This document shows positions 9,249-17,643 of a DNA stretch of 64,000 nucleotides, one piece after another (the stretch's first letter is position 1; every line of letters starts with the position of its first letter). The DNA lies in NCBI GenBank assembly GCA_020637295.1, contig JACJWF010000001.1, positions 558,001-622,000 on the forward strand, written 5' to 3'. The position numbers and the translations under genes are program-made. This DNA comes from Acidimicrobiaceae bacterium. Its GTDB lineage: Bacteria > Actinomycetota > Acidimicrobiia > Acidimicrobiales > Ilumatobacteraceae. The notes under the pieces are model-generated. The model was not told the DNA's origin. It ran no database searches and saw only the letters and a program-made list of their open reading frames with translations.

Positions 9249-10487
9249 TCAGACGGTGACGGGCTGGCGCTCTTCTGCCTCGAGGTGGCGGATCACGGGC
9301 TGGATCCACGCCAGGTAGAACGCCCCGGCGACGGCTGCTGCGCCGGCGAACGTCGTGATCGTCCACTGCACCCCGGCACCCTCGGACATTGCACCGGCGC
9401 CGAGCCCGGTGAGGCTCATCACCAGGGTCACGATGGCGTAGTCGCCGGCCATCACCCGGCCGCGGATGCGATCCGGGGTGCGGAGTTGCAGGCCGTACGT
9501 GCTGAGCGTCCACTGCGCGCCGCCGCCGAGGTGGGCGACCGCGATCATGGCCGCGGCGATGAAGATCACCGGTGCCCAGCCGGCCACCAGGTAGCAGACA
9601 CTGAACGCCAGGCCGGACAGGCCGCAGATGCGCAGCACCATGGCCACCCTTCCACGGGTGAAGCGGGCGGCGATCAGCGGCCCGAGCCCGGCCCCAAGTC
9701 CGCGTGCGCCGAGCAGCAGGCCGGTCCCCCCGTCCTTCCAACCGAACACGTCGGTGGCCAGCACGGGCAACTGGCTCACGGTGCCGGCGCCGATGGCGAA
9801 CGTGCTCTTGCTGGCGATGAGCGCCAGGACCACGCGGTCCTTGCGGGCGTAGCGCATCGCCTCGGCCATGTCGCTCAGCGGCCGCATGGCGCTGCGGTGG
9901 GCGTGCTGGGGTTCCTGCATCGGGCGGCGTACCAGCGCGAACAGCGCCAGGGCCAGGGCGAACGAGATGGCGTTGGCGATGAACGCCGCCTGGCGCCCGA
10001 ACGCCTCGCTGAACGCTCCGCCGGCGGCGGCGCCGACTGCCAGCATGACCCCCCACGTGCTGCCGAACAGGGCGTTGGCCGTGCGCAGTTCGTCGGGCGT
10101 GCGGGCCAGGTTGGGCACGCCGGCGTCGATGGCCGGCTTCACGAACGCCGCCAGCGCGCTGATCGTCGCCTGGAAGACGAACAGCGGCCACACCCGGTCG
10201 GGGCTGCCGAACAGCAGGCCGGACGCCGCGAGCACCTGCACCGCGGACACCATCAGCAGCAGGCGGCGGCGGTCGAAGCGGTCCACCACCGGGCCGGCGA
10301 TCGGGGAGGCGAGGAACGACGGCAGGGAGAACATCACGTAGGCCAGCGACACCAGGAACGGGCTGTCGGTGCCGTCCTTCACCATCCCGGTGATGGCCAC
10401 GAAGCTGAACCAGTCGCCGGCGAAGGAGATGACCTGGGCCACGAACAGGGCGCGCAGGTCGGCGTTGGAGCGCAGCAGGCGGAACAC
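9249..10487 (-). CDS. MFS transporter (EntS/MFS_3-like exporter)
   Basis: A 412-residue, 12-helix major facilitator protein in the cytoplasmic membrane. The family's A-motif is visible after helix 2 (AGPVVDRFDRRRLL), and a second basic loop follows helix 8 (LIAARFTRGRVAMV). The composition resembles EntS/multidrug-type proton-driven exporters; the substrate is unknown. It starts with GTG, only 3 nt after the M20 peptidase stop, so it is the last gene of a three-gene minus-strand operon (nitronate monooxygenase-like, M20 peptidase, MFS). Confidence 0.88.
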   Translation of the reverse strand: MFRLLRSNADLRALFVAQVISFAGDWFSFVAITGMVKDGTDSPFLVSLAYVMFSLPSFLASPIAGPVVDRFDRRRLLLMVSAVQVLAASGLLFGSPDRVWPLFVFQATISALAAFVKPAIDAGVPNLARTPDELRTANALFGSTWGVMLAVGAAAGGAFSEAFGRQAAFIANAISFALALALFALVRRPMQEPQHAHRSAMRPLSDMAEAMRYARKDRVVLALIASKSTFAIGAGTVSQLPVLATDVFGWKDGGTGLLLGARGLGAGLGPLIAARFTRGRVAMVLRICGLSGLAFSVCYLVAGWAPVIFIAAAMIAVAHLGGGAQWTLSTYGLQLRTPDRIRGRVMAGDYAIVTLVMSLTGLGAGAMSEGAGVQWTITTFAGAAAVAGAFYLAWIQPVIRHLEAEERQPVTV

Positions 10488-10490
10488 GGG

Positions 10491-11894
10491 TCAGCGGGTG
10501 GCGTGGGCGCGCAGCAGGAGGGCGAGGCACTCGGTGATGCGGATGGCCGTGGGCACGTGGAGGAACTCGTTGGGGCCGTGGGCGTTGCCGCCAGGGCCGA
10601 GCGCGCCGGTGATGACGAACTGGGCGTCGGGGAACAGTTCACCGAGCATGCCCATGAAGGGGATCGAGCCGCCCTCGCCGAGCGCCCGGTACCCCTGGCC
10701 GAACACCTCGGTGCTTGCCTCGGTGAGCGCGGCGTCCAGCCACGGGGCCAGCGCCGGTGCGGCCCAGCCGGGGCCGGCGTTGGTGCCGGTGAACGTGACG
10801 TGCGCCCCGTACGGCGGGTCGGCCGTGAGGGTGCGCTCCAGCGCCTCGACCGCGACCTGCGGGTCCACCGTGGGTGGCAGCCGCACGCTGAGCTGGAGGG
10901 AGGTGTACGGGCGCAGCACGTTGCCGGCGCTGGCCACGGGCGGCATGCCCTCGGCGCCGATGACGCTCAGCGTCGGCTCCCATGTGCGGGCGATCTGCTG
11001 CTGGGTGCGGTCGTCGCTGACCGGGCCGGCGCCGTCCACCCACGGCATGTGGCCGGCGATGTCGATGTCGGCGGCCAGCTCCGCGGCCTGGCGGCGGCGG
11101 TCGGCCGGCACCTCGGCGTGGAGCTCCGGCAGCCGCAGGACGCCGGTGTCCGGGTCCTCGATGCGGTCCAGCAGGCGGCGGGCGATGCGGAAGCTCGACG
11201 GCACGATGCCGCTGGCGCTGCCGCTGTGCACCCCTTCGCGGAGGATGTCCACCCGCAACGTGCCGGCGGCCATGCCGCGCAGCGAGGTGGTGATCCAGAT
11301 GCGGTCGTAGGTAAGGCACTCGCTGTCCAGGCAGAGGACCAGCGACGGCGAGCCGATGCGGTCCTTCAGGGCGTGGAGGTAGGCGGGCAGGTCCGTGCTG
11401 CCGCTCTCTTCACTGCCCTCGATCAGCACGATGCAGCGGCCGTGGGGCAGGCCGGCGCGCTGCGCCGCCTCGATGGCCAGCAGGGAGGCGAACGCGGCAT
11501 AGCCGTCGTCGGCCGCGCCGCGCCCGTACAGGCGCTCGCCCTCGCGAACCGGCTTCCACGGGCCGAGGTCCTCCCGCCAGCCGACCATCTCGGGCTGCTT
11601 GTCCAGATGGCCGTAGAGCAGGACCGTGTCGTCGGCCGGCCCGCCATTGGCCGCAGGGGCCTCGACGAGGATCACCGGTGTGCGGCCGGGCAGTTCGTGG
11701 ACCTCCACCACCAGGCCGGCCACGTCGCGCTGGGCGCACCAGTCGCGGATGAGGGTGACGGCCGCATCGATGTGGCCGTTGGCCTTCCACTCCGGGTCGA
11801 AGTGCACGGACACCGCCGGGATGGCCACGAAGTCCATGAGCGACGGGAGGACGTCGGCCTCCCACGCCTGCTCGATGTGGGTGCGCAGGCTCAT
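10491..11894 (-). CDS. M20 family metallopeptidase (dipeptidase-like)
   Basis: A cytoplasmic di-zinc aminoacyl hydrolase of the ArgE/DapE/carnosinase clan, 467 residues. Metal ligands sit in the expected places: LYGHLDKQP (H and D), GRGAADDGYA (bridging D), the catalytic EGSEESGS glutamates, and a late histidine in GGNAHGPNE. The insertion between the halves is the M20 dimerisation domain. The ATG overlaps the upstream gene's TGA (ATGA), which shows translational coupling. Its neighbours suggest a small salvage or detoxification operon with an exporter; the true substrate is not evident. Confidence 0.9.
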   Translation of the reverse strand: MSLRTHIEQAWEADVLPSLMDFVAIPAVSVHFDPEWKANGHIDAAVTLIRDWCAQRDVAGLVVEVHELPGRTPVILVEAPAANGGPADDTVLLYGHLDKQPEMVGWREDLGPWKPVREGERLYGRGAADDGYAAFASLLAIEAAQRAGLPHGRCIVLIEGSEESGSTDLPAYLHALKDRIGSPSLVLCLDSECLTYDRIWITTSLRGMAAGTLRVDILREGVHSGSASGIVPSSFRIARRLLDRIEDPDTGVLRLPELHAEVPADRRRQAAELAADIDIAGHMPWVDGAGPVSDDRTQQQIARTWEPTLSVIGAEGMPPVASAGNVLRPYTSLQLSVRLPPTVDPQVAVEALERTLTADPPYGAHVTFTGTNAGPGWAAPALAPWLDAALTEASTEVFGQGYRALGEGGSIPFMGMLGELFPDAQFVITGALGPGGNAHGPNEFLHVPTAIRITECLALLLRAHATR

Positions 11895-12862
11895 CGGCGC
11901 ACCGCAGCGATCCGCTCCAGCGTGCGCTCGGCCTCGGCCACCATCGCCCGCACGATGTCGCCGGCGGGCGTGAGCTCCGTGATGGCCCCGACGCCCTGGC
12001 CGCAGGGCATGAACTCGCGCTCCACGTCCACCACCGTGCCGGTGGGGGCGCCGAGGTGGTTGGCGCCGGCCTTCATCGACGCCACGGCCTGCTCGGGGAA
12101 CTTCTTCAACTCCTCCGGATGGGCTTCGAAGTGGTTGGTCCACTCGTTGCGCACCACCCGGCAGGTCTTGCCGGTGAACGCCCGGGAGATCACGGTGCCG
12201 TCCTCCGGCAGGGCCAGCAGCGCTTCCTTGTAGCCATTGACGGCGCGGGCCTCGGGCGTGGCGATGAACCGGGTGCCGATCCACACCCCGTCGGCGCCGA
12301 GCGCCATGCTGGCGGCCAGGCCGCGGCCGTCGAACAGGCCACCGGCAGCGACCACCGGCACCTTGTCGCCCACGGCATCCACCACCTGTGGGACGAGCGC
12401 CATGGTGGCCACCGTGCCGGTGTGGCCGCCGCCCTCGGTGCCCTGGGCGACCACGAAGTCCACCCCGCTGGCGACGGCGCTGACGGCGTGGCGCACCTTG
12501 CCGCACATGCTGCCGACCAGCACGTTGCGCGAGTGCAGCAGGTCGATGACCTCACGGGGCACACCCAGGCCGGCCACGAAGATGCGGGCACCGCCGTCGG
12601 CCACCGCCTGCACGCCGGCTTCCACCTGGCCGGGGAGTGCGGTGAGCAGGTCGACGCCGAACGGCTTGGCCGTGGCGGCCTTCACCGCGGCGATCTCGGC
12701 CTTCAGTTCGTCGGTGCCCATGGTGCTGGCGCCGAGCGTGCCGATGCCTCCGGCCTCGCTGACAGCGGCCACCAGCGCCGAGTAGCTCACCCCGCCCATC
12801 CCGGCCAGCATCACCGGGTGCTCGATGTCCAGAAGTTCGGTCAGCCGCGTCTGCAGTCCCAT
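11891..12862 (-). CDS. Nitronate monooxygenase / FabK-like FMN protein
   Basis: A TIM-barrel FMN flavoprotein of the 2-nitropropane dioxygenase family, 323 residues. It has the early IEHPVMLAGMGG stretch, the GTEGGGHTG histidine loop, and the phosphate-binding end AAGGLFDGRGLAASMALGADGVWIGTRF. Family members oxidise propionate-3-nitronate or act as enoyl-ACP reductases; length and motifs do not separate these here. I chose the ATG at 12862 because a TACCGT -10 box (12870-12875, minus strand) ends 7 nt before it, which fits a leaderless message; a GTG at 12871 lies inside that box. It is the first gene of the operon with the M20 peptidase and MFS transporter. Confidence 0.85.
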   Translation of the reverse strand: MGLQTRLTELLDIEHPVMLAGMGGVSYSALVAAVSEAGGIGTLGASTMGTDELKAEIAAVKAATAKPFGVDLLTALPGQVEAGVQAVADGGARIFVAGLGVPREVIDLLHSRNVLVGSMCGKVRHAVSAVASGVDFVVAQGTEGGGHTGTVATMALVPQVVDAVGDKVPVVAAGGLFDGRGLAASMALGADGVWIGTRFIATPEARAVNGYKEALLALPEDGTVISRAFTGKTCRVVRNEWTNHFEAHPEELKKFPEQAVASMKAGANHLGAPTGTVVDVEREFMPCGQGVGAITELTPAGDIVRAMVAEAERTLERIAAVRR

Positions 12863-12985
12863 GCGCTGCACGGTAGCGGGTCATGGGCGGACGGCGTGGG
12901 GCTGCGCTGGATCAGGTCACGCGGGTCGGGTGAGGCGGCGGGTACAGCACGGCGAGCTCGTCGCAGAGCGCCGCCACCGCGACAT

Positions 12986-13031
12986 GGTCGGAGGGTTTCC
13001 GGCTCGGAGGTGAGCACGAAACCCTCCGACC
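12986..13031 (-). terminator. 14-bp perfect inverted repeat downstream of the reductase gene
   Basis: GGTCGGAGGGTTTC and its exact reverse complement are separated by 18 nt, starting 4 nt past the stop codon at 13036. The arms form a strong hairpin in either strand. No T-tract follows, so it could be a terminator, an mRNA 3' stabiliser, or a dispersed palindromic repeat. Confidence 0.5.
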
Positions 13032-13035
13032 GGGG

Positions 13036-14247
13036 TCAGAAGGGGGCGGGGCGGCGGAGGAAGGCGCGGTGCCAGCGGCGGGGGGTGAGGACGACGGCGC
13101 GGGGTTCGTCCTCGAACATCCAGCGGACGAAGTTGCGCCGCGTGAAGGCGTTCAGCCCGACGACCCGGACTGCACCCCGGGCCAGCAGGGGCCGGGCCAG
13201 CAGGCGGTTGAGGACGGCCGACATGCGGTGGTCGGCCAGCAACTCACGCCGAACCTCGCGGCGGTAGTGCGCGGCAACGCGATCGCCGTCGCCGTCGGCG
13301 AGGATGGCCTCGGCGGCGAGGCGGCCACTGGCGATGGCCTGGCCGATGCCCTCACCCGTCATCACGTCGGTGGTGCGGGCGGCGTCGCCGGCGAACAGCA
13401 CCCGGCCGGCCGCCAACGTGGCTCGATTCACCGCGGCGGGGATCGGCCACGCCGTGGCTCGGTCCTCGAACACCACGTCCGGGCCCAATGCCTCGGCGAT
13501 GTGCGGCCGGAGCCACAGGTCGGTCCACAGTGCCTTCATGTCCTTGCCGTGGCGGGTGCCGTCGCGCATCACGCCGTACCCGAGGTTCACTCGGCCGTCC
13601 GGCAGCGGGAAGCTCCAGGCGTAGCCGGGCAGCAGATCCGCCTCGAACCACACGTACAGCCGTTCCGCCGCCGGGCCGGTGACACCGTGTGCGTACTGGC
13701 GGAAGGCGTGCCACTCGCCGAGATAGCCGGGCGTGTCCAGCCCGAGCAGCTTGCGGGTGGGGGACCACATGCCGTCGGCAGCCACCACGAACCCGGCCGT
13801 GACGGCGCCCACCCCCTCCACCTCCGCCTCCACACGATCGTGGTGGCGGCGGATGGCGGTGAGCGCGTGCCCGTCGGCCACCTCGGCCCCGGCGTCGCGG
13901 GCCATGTGCAGCAGTGCGGCGTCGAGCTCCCGGCGGGGGGTCGTGGCGGCGAACACGCCGGGCGACGGCATCGGCAGGTGGACCTGGCGGCCGGACGGCG
14001 AGCGCAGCCAGACGTCGTGCACCGGGGTCCAGCTGGGCACCGTCTCCGGTGCCAGCCCCAATGCCGCGAGTTCGCGAAGGGCCAGCGTGGTGAGGCCGTC
14101 GCCGCAGCACTTGTCGCGCGGGAACGTTGCCTTGTCGGCCACCAGCACGGAACGGCCCGCCCGGGCGAGGAGGGTGGCAGCAGTGGCCCCTGCCGGCCCG
14201 CCGCCGACGACCAGCACGTCGACACGGGTGGGAACAGCGGTGGTCAC
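13036..14247 (-). CDS. Geranylgeranyl reductase family FAD oxidoreductase
   Basis: A flavin reductase or hydroxylase of the GGR/MenJ group that saturates prenyl chains (for example of menaquinone or lipids) in actinobacteria; 403 residues. The FAD-binding GGGPAGATAATLLARAG is near residue 16, followed by the FPRDKCCGDGL motif typical of the family. A central GYAWSFPLPDGRVNLGYG and a second FAD motif, LFAGDAA...GEGIGQAIASG, are present. GTG start; TAGCCT on the minus strand (14256-14261) ends 8 nt before it. The next gene upstream on the same strand, the amidase, ends only 25 nt away. Confidence 0.88.
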   Translation of the reverse strand: MTTAVPTRVDVLVVGGGPAGATAATLLARAGRSVLVADKATFPRDKCCGDGLTTLALRELAALGLAPETVPSWTPVHDVWLRSPSGRQVHLPMPSPGVFAATTPRRELDAALLHMARDAGAEVADGHALTAIRRHHDRVEAEVEGVGAVTAGFVVAADGMWSPTRKLLGLDTPGYLGEWHAFRQYAHGVTGPAAERLYVWFEADLLPGYAWSFPLPDGRVNLGYGVMRDGTRHGKDMKALWTDLWLRPHIAEALGPDVVFEDRATAWPIPAAVNRATLAAGRVLFAGDAARTTDVMTGEGIGQAIASGRLAAEAILADGDGDRVAAHYRREVRRELLADHRMSAVLNRLLARPLLARGAVRVVGLNAFTRRNFVRWMFEDEPRAVVLTPRRWHRAFLRRPAPF

Positions 14248-14255
14248 GGGGCCAC

Positions 14256-14261
14256 AGGCTA
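14256..14261 (-). promoter_or_regulatory. -10 box (TAGCCT) for the geranylgeranyl reductase gene
   Basis: TAGCCT on the minus strand ends 8 nt before the GTG at 14247, which fits leaderless transcription. It lies between this gene and the stop of the amidase gene, so the reductase can have its own transcript. Confidence 0.4.
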
Positions 14262-14271
14262 CGGGGCGCCG

Positions 14272-15048
14272 TCAGGAGGGCGGCGGGCCGAGCCGAACCG
14301 CCGGCCGCAGCACGCCGGACCACGCCGCCAGCTGCGCCCGCGCCCGCTCGCGGATCGACGGCATCATGTCGTACACCCGGTCGCCCGGGCAGCCTGTGTA
14401 ACTCATGTCGCGGTGGCCGGTGATGGTGGGCGTGGTGACGGAGGCACCCTTGGCCCACCTCTGCGAGCCACGCGACGTGAACGAGGCGGTGGCGCCGTCG
14501 GCGATGGAGATCTGGTCGCGGCCGGCCAGCCACGCCAGCACCTTCACCAGCGAGTCCTGCGCCGCGGCCGTGGGTGCAACCGTGCTGAAGTCGCCGAGCA
14601 GGCAGATCAGCTGCGCGAACCCCTGGTTGCCGCCGGTGGCGTCGGCCACCACCGGGTGGGTCAGCGCACCGGCGCGACCTTCGTACACGTCGCCGTCGCG
14701 CCCGATGAAGAACTGGTAGCACACGTCCGGCCAGCCCTTCGAGGGGTCGCTGCTGGTGTGCCACCAGTAGGTCACCCGCATGACGTCCCGCGGGTCGGCG
14801 TAGGTGTTCGACGAGGCCGTGTGGTGGACCAGCAGGAAGCGGGAGTCCTCCAGCACCGTCGGCCGCTTCGGCGGCAGGTCGCCGCCCCAGTGGGCGCGAG
14901 GGTGGATGAACAGCCCGGGCATGACCTCCACCGGCGCCACCGGCGGAGGGTAGGCGGCGGTCGCCGGACGAGCGCCCGTGAGGAGTGCCGCCGTCCCGAC
15001 CGCCGCCCCGACGAGCAGTTGGCGGCGAGTCGGCTCGTGGTCACACAT
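14272..15048 (-). CDS. Tat-exported N-acetylmuramoyl-L-alanine amidase (PGRP/amidase_2 fold)
   Basis: A cell-wall hydrolase that would cut the bond between MurNAc and the peptide stem. Its 258 residues begin with a twin-arginine signal (EPTRRQLLVGAAVGTAAL) and a likely cleavage after RPATAA. The zinc-dependent domain shows the ligands HHTAS (first His), GHRDMSYTGCPGD (second His and Cys) and the tyrosine in CYQFFIGRDGDVYEGR. I used the ATG at 15048 because the Tat motif begins within 8 residues of it; the longer frame would bury the signal. It diverges from the SDR gene, with a 62-nt shared promoter region. Confidence 0.9.
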   Translation of the reverse strand: MCDHEPTRRQLLVGAAVGTAALLTGARPATAAYPPPVAPVEVMPGLFIHPRAHWGGDLPPKRPTVLEDSRFLLVHHTASSNTYADPRDVMRVTYWWHTSSDPSKGWPDVCYQFFIGRDGDVYEGRAGALTHPVVADATGGNQGFAQLICLLGDFSTVAPTAAAQDSLVKVLAWLAGRDQISIADGATASFTSRGSQRWAKGASVTTPTITGHRDMSYTGCPGDRVYDMMPSIRERARAQLAAWSGVLRPAVRLGPPPS

Positions 15049-15110
15049 CACCGTGAACTTAGTATCGGGACAGGCGGACGTCCCATGTCCGCAGTACCGA
15101 AGGGGTATCA

Positions 15111-16028
15111 ATGAGCAGACTGTGTGAGGGGCGCGTGGCGATTGTCACCGGTGCGGGGCGCGGTATCGGCCGCGAGCATGCACTCAGCCTCGCGTACCAC
15201 GGCGCAAAGGTGGTCGTGAACGACCTCGGTGGCAACACCGACGGCACGGGCTCGGACCTCTCGCCGGCCGAGCAGGTGGTGCAGGAGATCGTGGCGATGG
15301 GCGGCGAAGCCATCGCCAACGGCGACAGCGTGTCGTCGTGGGAGGGCGCCCAGCGGATGGTCAACCAGGCCATCGAGACGTTCGGTGACCTGCACGTGGT
15401 GGTCAACAACGCGGGCATCCTGCGCGACCGTGTGCTCGTCAACATGACCGAGGAGGAGTGGGACGCCGTCATCAACGTCCACCTCAAGGGCACGTTCGCC
15501 CCCAGCCGCTGGGCCGCCGCCTACTGGCGCGAGCAGCACAAGGCCGGCAAGCCGGTCAGCGGCCGGATCATCAACACCACGTCGGTGTCGGGCATCTACG
15601 GCAACCCGGGCCAGACCAACTACGGCGCCGCCAAGGCCGGCATCGCCGCCTTCACCAACATCGCCGCGCTGGAACTTGCCCGCTACAACGTCACGGTGAA
15701 CGCCGTCGGCCCGGTGGCCCTCACCCGCATGACCGAGGGTCTTGGCCCGGCGCCCGAGACCGACGAGGAGCGTGAGGCCCGCTCGCCGCGCTGGATCGCC
15801 CCGATCGTCACCTGGCTGGCCAGCGAGGAGGCCGCCGACATCAGCGGCCGCGTGTTCGAGGCCAGTGGCCAGGTGCTGGCGGTCGCCGAGGGCTGGGTCC
15901 GTGGCCCGCGCCATGCCCCGGTGGACGACCCCACCCAACTCGGCCCCATCGTCCGCGACCTCGTCGGCGCGGCCCGTCCCAACAGCGGCATGAACGGCGA
16001 GCCCGGCGGCTGGCCCCAGCCGAAGTGA
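15111..16028 (+). CDS. SDR dehydrogenase, MFE-2/HSD4-like 3-hydroxyacyl-CoA type
   Basis: An NAD(P)-dependent short-chain dehydrogenase, 305 residues. The cofactor loop GAGRGIGREHALSLA is at residues 14-28, followed by NNAG, the catalytic Ser in NTTSVSG, and YGAAK (Tyr-x3-Lys). The GREHAL and VVVNDLGG signatures and the C-terminal extension match the dehydrogenase part of peroxisomal multifunctional enzyme type 2 and its bacterial homologues in sterol or fatty-acid side-chain oxidation. It would oxidise an (R)-3-hydroxyacyl-CoA. The next gene, 15 nt downstream, is the matching hydratase 2, so the pair works as a split MFE-2. Confidence 0.9.
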   Translation: MSRLCEGRVAIVTGAGRGIGREHALSLAYHGAKVVVNDLGGNTDGTGSDLSPAEQVVQEIVAMGGEAIANGDSVSSWEGAQRMVNQAIETFGDLHVVVNNAGILRDRVLVNMTEEEWDAVINVHLKGTFAPSRWAAAYWREQHKAGKPVSGRIINTTSVSGIYGNPGQTNYGAAKAGIAAFTNIAALELARYNVTVNAVGPVALTRMTEGLGPAPETDEEREARSPRWIAPIVTWLASEEAADISGRVFEASGQVLAVAEGWVRGPRHAPVDDPTQLGPIVRDLVGAARPNSGMNGEPGGWPQPK

Positions 16029-16043
16029 GAAAGGACCTCTTCC

Positions 16044-16922
16044 ATGCCTCTCAATCCTGATGCAGTCGGCGCGGTCGGCGACCCCCGCGACATCGCCTGG
16101 GACTCCAAGGACTGCCTGCTCTACGCAGTGGGCATCGGGGCCGGTCAGGCCGACCTGCCGTTCTCCACGGAGAACACCCAGAACACCCCCCAGGTCGTCT
16201 ACCCGACGTTCGCTGTGGTGGCGGGCACCGGCGGCGGCACGGGCGGCATGTCCGGCTCATCGCAGCGTGGCGGCAGCGCCATGAGCCGCATCGGCGACTT
16301 CAACCGGGCCATGCTGGTCCACGGCTCGCAGGCCATCACCCTGCACCGGCCGATCCCCGTCTCGTGCCAGGCCGTGGCGCAGGACAAGATCGCCGCCATG
16401 TACGACAAGGGCAAGGCGGCCGTCGTGGTCACCGAGTCCACCGTCACCACCAAGGACGGCGAACCGCTGTGGAGCACCCGCTCGGCCGCGTTCATCCGCG
16501 GTGAAGGCGGCTGGGGTGGCGACCGCGGCCCCAGCGGCCCGCAGAACGAGCCGCCGGAAGGCCGTGGCCCGGACCACGAGGTCACCTACCAGACCTCCCC
16601 GGACCAGGCGTTCGTCTACCGGCTCTCCGGCGACCGCAACCCGCTGCACACCGACCCCTCCTTCGCCGCGATGGGCGGCTTCGAGCGGCCCATCCTGCAC
16701 GGCCTGTGCACGTACGGGTTCACCGGCCGGGCGCTGCTGTCGGCGCTGTGCGACAACGACGTCACCCGCTTCCACCACATCGAGGGCCGCTTCAGCAGCC
16801 CGGTGATGCCCGGCGACGCGCTGACCATCCGCATCTGGCGGATGGGCGACGGCGAGGCCGTGTTCACCACCTCGGTGGGCGACAAGCCGGTGATCGACCA
16901 GGGTCTGGTGCGGTTCAGCTGA
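16044..16922 (+). CDS. MaoC-type (R)-specific enoyl-CoA hydratase 2
   Basis: A double hot-dog dehydratase of 292 residues. It hydrates trans-2-enoyl-CoA to (R)-3-hydroxyacyl-CoA, which the adjacent SDR can oxidise. The C-terminal half carries the catalytic hydratase-2 motif YRLSGDRNPLHTDP (Asp and His) and HGLCTYG. The N-terminal hot-dog half is degenerate and forms the substrate tunnel in relatives. An RBS GAGAAAGGA lies 9 nt before the ATG. A strong hairpin after the stop ends the operon. Confidence 0.9.
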   Translation: MPLNPDAVGAVGDPRDIAWDSKDCLLYAVGIGAGQADLPFSTENTQNTPQVVYPTFAVVAGTGGGTGGMSGSSQRGGSAMSRIGDFNRAMLVHGSQAITLHRPIPVSCQAVAQDKIAAMYDKGKAAVVVTESTVTTKDGEPLWSTRSAAFIRGEGGWGGDRGPSGPQNEPPEGRGPDHEVTYQTSPDQAFVYRLSGDRNPLHTDPSFAAMGGFERPILHGLCTYGFTGRALLSALCDNDVTRFHHIEGRFSSPVMPGDALTIRIWRMGDGEAVFTTSVGDKPVIDQGLVRFS

Positions 16923-16927
16923 ACCGC

Positions 16928-16976
16928 GGGGCGACGTCCGTCGGCGTTTGTGTCAAGAACGCCGACGCGTCGCCCC
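16928..16976. terminator. Long two-part hairpin between convergent genes
   Basis: GGGGCGACG pairs with CGTCGCCCC, and an inner CGTCGGCGTT pairs with AACGCCGACG. That gives 19 bp with a 2-nt TC bulge and a 9-nt loop. It starts 6 nt after the hydratase stop and lies upstream of the oppositely oriented stop at 17024, so it can serve both strands. There is no strong T-tract on either side. Confidence 0.6.
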
Positions 16977-17023
16977 TGGTCAGCGCCCGACAGCGTTTAC
17001 GTAGAAGGCGAACAGCGGGCCGG

Positions 17024-17581
17024 TCACTCGGGGTCGGGGTAGCAGACGACGTTGATGTCGATGCCGCTCACGTAGGGGTCGTGCTCGCGCACGGCCTTGC
17101 GCGCCCGGTCGGCCACGGCGGACAGGCCCGACGCCGTGTCGTAGGCGGCCGGGACCTGCACGTTGACCACGATTCGGGTGGGTTCGCGGCGCACGTCCAC
17201 CAGCGCCGGCACGGTGCCCAACTCGTTGCGCACCGCCTGGGCGTAGGCGGCCTCCACCTTGCGGGCGGCCAGCGCATTGGCCACCGTGAGATCGGGTAGG
17301 TCGTCGGCGGGGTGCTGGGGGTCCACCTCCACCGTGGGCACGCGGTGACGGGCGGCGCACACCGACCCCATCTCGTTGAGCGTGCGCTGAGCGCCGGGTT
17401 CGCGGGCCACGATGGCCAGGTCCACATGCCCATCCAGCGGGCATTCGGCGTGATGGGCGATGCCACGGCACGGGCCGCCGTGCTCGTCGTTGCAGGACAG
17501 CACCTGGTGGCCATTGGCCATGAGGTCCCCGGCGATGGCGGTGGCGGTACCCGGCGTCGACTCGATCAGCAGCAGCTTCAT
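17024..17581 (-). CDS. Unrecognised cytoplasmic protein with a Cys/His-rich N-terminal segment
   Basis: 185 residues, no signal peptide. It opens with a beta-alpha pattern (MKLLLIES, then a helix, then HQVLSC) like a receiver or Rossmann half, but lacks the phosphorylatable aspartate pattern. Residues 30-52 hold C30, H35, C38, H43, H44, C47 and H52, a cluster that could bind a metal; C75 follows. The last 70 residues are a separate alpha/beta module (RIVVNVQVP and ISGIDINVV-like strands). I do not recognise it. I used the ATG at 17579-17581; another ATG 9 nt upstream adds MGA. It lies downstream of no obvious partner and is convergent with the hydratase. Confidence 0.65.
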   Translation of the reverse strand: MKLLLIESTPGTATAIAGDLMANGHQVLSCNDEHGGPCRGIAHHAECPLDGHVDLAIVAREPGAQRTLNEMGSVCAARHRVPTVEVDPQHPADDLPDLTVANALAARKVEAAYAQAVRNELGTVPALVDVRREPTRIVVNVQVPAAYDTASGLSAVADRARKAVREHDPYVSGIDINVVCYPDPE

Positions 17582-17643
17582 GGCGCCCATGTCAGCCGCC
17601 CGGGCGCCTGTGCGGCCAGGGGCGAAGGTCCCCAGGTGGTGGG

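Noticed and set aside
9285..12233. 982-codon open frame on the plus strand opposite the MFS and M20 genes
   Set aside because: No recognisable domain and a low-complexity composition; it is a shadow of well-supported minus-strand genes.
13069..15114. 681-codon plus-strand open frame opposite the reductase and amidase genes
   Set aside because: It spans two opposite-strand genes and their intergenic gap, with no motif; an antisense artefact of GC-rich coding.
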